A DNA stretch of 64,000 bases, from contig JASDWX010000059.1 of NCBI GenBank assembly GCA_041890515.1, forward strand, positions 1-64,000. Direction: 5' to 3'. The notes under the pieces are model-generated. The model saw nothing but the letters and a program-made list of their open reading frames with translations, was not told where the DNA came from and searched no databases. The position numbers and the translations under genes are program-made. Below are positions 62,934 through 64,000 of this stretch, piece after piece. Position 1 is the stretch's first letter, and each line of letters opens with the position of its first letter. This DNA is from Colwellia_A sp041890515. Its GTDB lineage: Bacteria; Pseudomonadota; Gammaproteobacteria; Enterobacterales; Alteromonadaceae.

Positions 62934-63833
62934 ATGTCATCTCGAAACCCTATCATCGCTGTAACCGGTTCCTCAGGAGCTGGAACGTCTACTACGATAG
63001 AATCATTTGAGCACATCTTCCGTTCCCTTGGGATTACATCGGCTTCTGTCGAAGGTGATAGCTTTCACCGCTATTCACGTCAAGAGATGGATCTAGAAAA
63101 ACGAAAAGCTAGAGAAGACCGACGAAATATTAGTTATTTTGGTGATGAAGCAAATGATTTCGATGCATTAGAAAGGCTCTTTAAAGATTATTCAGAAACA
63201 GGTAAAGGTAAAATGCGTCGTTACCTGCATACCTTTGATGAAGCTGTTCCATATAATCAAATGCCAGGTACGTTTACTCCGTGGGAAAACTTAGGTGATA
63301 GCACTGACTTATTGTTTTATGAAGGGTTACATGGAGGTGTCGTCACTGAAAAGAATGATGTTGCGAAACACGTCGATTTACTGATTGGAATGGTACCTAT
63401 TGTAAATCTAGAATGGATTCAAAAAATTATTAGGGACACGAATCAGCGTGGTCATAGTCGTGAAGCCGTAACAGCAAGTATTGTTCGTAGTATGGAAGAT
63501 TACATTTCATTCATCACACCACAATTTTCTAGAACACACATCAACTTTCAGCGTGTACCAACGGTAGATACATCAAATCCATTTAGTGCCAAAGCGATTC
63601 CTAGTTTAGATGAAAGTTTTGTTGTTATCCGTTTTCGTGAAGGAACGAGCGTGGATTTTCCTTATTACCTATCTATGATTGAAGGTGCGTTTATGTCACG
63701 TATAAATACACTGGTCGTTCCAGGTGGTAAAATGGGTTTAGCTATGGAACTGCTTTTAACTCCTTTGATCTTAGATTTGATGAATAAAAAGAATGCAGCG
63801 AATAAACAGATAGACTGGATGAGTGATCTCTAA
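62934..63833 (+). CDS. prkB: phosphoribulokinase-like P-loop kinase PrkB
   Basis: A 299-residue PRK/URK-family kinase. Walker A GSSGAGTSTT (12-21), the EGDSFHRYSRQEMD segment and EGLHGG are as in bacterial PrkB. In organisms without the Calvin cycle, as expected here, the physiological substrate is unclear; E. coli prkB is similar. It is transcribed from its own promoter and convergent with an OsmC-type gene. Confidence 0.93.
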   Translation: MSSRNPIIAVTGSSGAGTSTTIESFEHIFRSLGITSASVEGDSFHRYSRQEMDLEKRKAREDRRNISYFGDEANDFDALERLFKDYSETGKGKMRRYLHTFDEAVPYNQMPGTFTPWENLGDSTDLLFYEGLHGGVVTEKNDVAKHVDLLIGMVPIVNLEWIQKIIRDTNQRGHSREAVTASIVRSMEDYISFITPQFSRTHINFQRVPTVDTSNPFSAKAIPSLDESFVVIRFREGTSVDFPYYLSMIEGAFMSRINTLVVPGGKMGLAMELLLTPLILDLMNKKNAANKQIDWMSDL

Positions 63834-63842
63834 CTTGATACT

Positions 63843-63887
63843 GCTGTAAAATTGTATGGAAATTATTAACGATTACTATTTTACAGC
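63843..63887. repeat. inverted repeat between convergent prkB and osmC-type genes
   Basis: Ten-bp stem GCTGTAAAAT/ATTTTACAGC with a 25-base loop. It may act as a weak bidirectional terminator; no T tract is present. Confidence 0.4.
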
Positions 63888-63899
63888 AATAAATTGGCT

Positions 63900-64000
63900 T
63901 TAAGCCGTTACTATCTCAAAGTCATGTGTGATATTTACTGATTTATTCAACATAAGTGCAACAGAACAATACTTGTCAGCCGAAAGACTTACTGCTCGGT
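63900..64000 (-). CDS. OsmC-family protein (YhfA-like), 3' end only
   Basis: The window ends inside this gene, so only the last 33 residues are seen, in the frame that ends at TAA (63900-63902). AVSLSADKYCSVALMLNKSVNITHDFEIV matches the C-terminal OsmC motif, with the conserved cysteine in KYCSV. The E. coli prkB neighbour yhfA is the same family, which supports the call. The family reduces organic hydroperoxides or related stress substrates. Confidence 0.85.
   Translation of the reverse strand, partial: RAVSLSADKYCSVALMLNKSVNITHDFEIVTA

Overview
The window is a chromosomal segment of a low-GC marine gammaproteobacterium, most likely of the Alteromonadales (Colwellia/Thalassotalea type). This is inferred from gene order and protein character: yihY-dtd-yiiD neighbours, priA/rpmE and ftsN-like/hslVU, the dnaB-alr pair, the spc-alpha ribosomal protein operons followed by prkB and an OsmC-type gene, an eukaryote-like long urocanate hydratase, and several GGDEF/EAL and chemotaxis genes. 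No rRNA, tRNA, CRISPR array, insertion sequence or prophage was recognised.

Layout. 1-8.4 kb: a DUF2959 lipoprotein, YihY, D-aminoacyl-tRNA deacylase, an antisense methyltransferase, a YiiD-type acetyltransferase/thioesterase, then a minus-strand NfeD + two SPFH protein operon. 9-14.7 kb: histidine utilisation, with hutC-hutH-hutU on the minus strand and hutI divergent, sharing a control region with two HutC-like operator dyads. 14.9-20.4 kb: a catalytically degenerate GGDEF/EAL membrane protein, rraA, an EAL-competent membrane protein, and the wreck of a chemotaxis receptor. 20.4-31.3 kb: housekeeping genes (DUF971, hslUV, ftsN-like, priA, rpmE, an ECF sigma/anti-sigma/DUF4097 operon, dnaB, alr). 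dnaB holds 10 Ns that look like an artificial join of contigs overlapping by 6 bases. 31.4-36.7 kb: CheX, an M1-family peptidase operon, zur, and an NhaR-like regulator.

36.7-42.7 kb is the accessory part: a Rap1a/Tai-like secreted protein, a Tat-exported dienelactone hydrolase flanked on both sides by remnants of MmcQ/YjbR C-termini, a truncated GntR/MocR-like fragment, a PLP decarboxylase, and small conserved-type genes, separated by long non-coding stretches with palindromes and a GATAAT hexamer array. 42.7-46 kb: a flavin reductase/DUF3429/DCC/SDR operon and a MipA-type porin.

46.1-50.9 kb is the most interesting system: a tight four-gene minus-strand operon encoding a glycerate kinase, a HAD phosphatase, a glucosyl-3-phosphoglycerate synthase-like enzyme and a GH13_18 sugar phosphorylase. 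Together these could make, and phosphorolytically recover, the compatible solute glucosylglycerate and recycle its glycerate. The start codon of its first gene lies inside a perfect 15-bp inverted repeat, suggesting RNA-level control. 51.2-53.4 kb holds a lipoprotein, a CIA30 protein, a Trp-rich small protein and an FAH-family hydrolase.

54.1-62.8 kb: the spc operon (rplN to rpmJ) and alpha operon (rpsM to rplQ), each with its own -10 element and, for alpha, a recognisable S4-responsive leader. The S10 operon that normally precedes rplN is absent here. prkB and the 3' end of an OsmC-family gene close the window.
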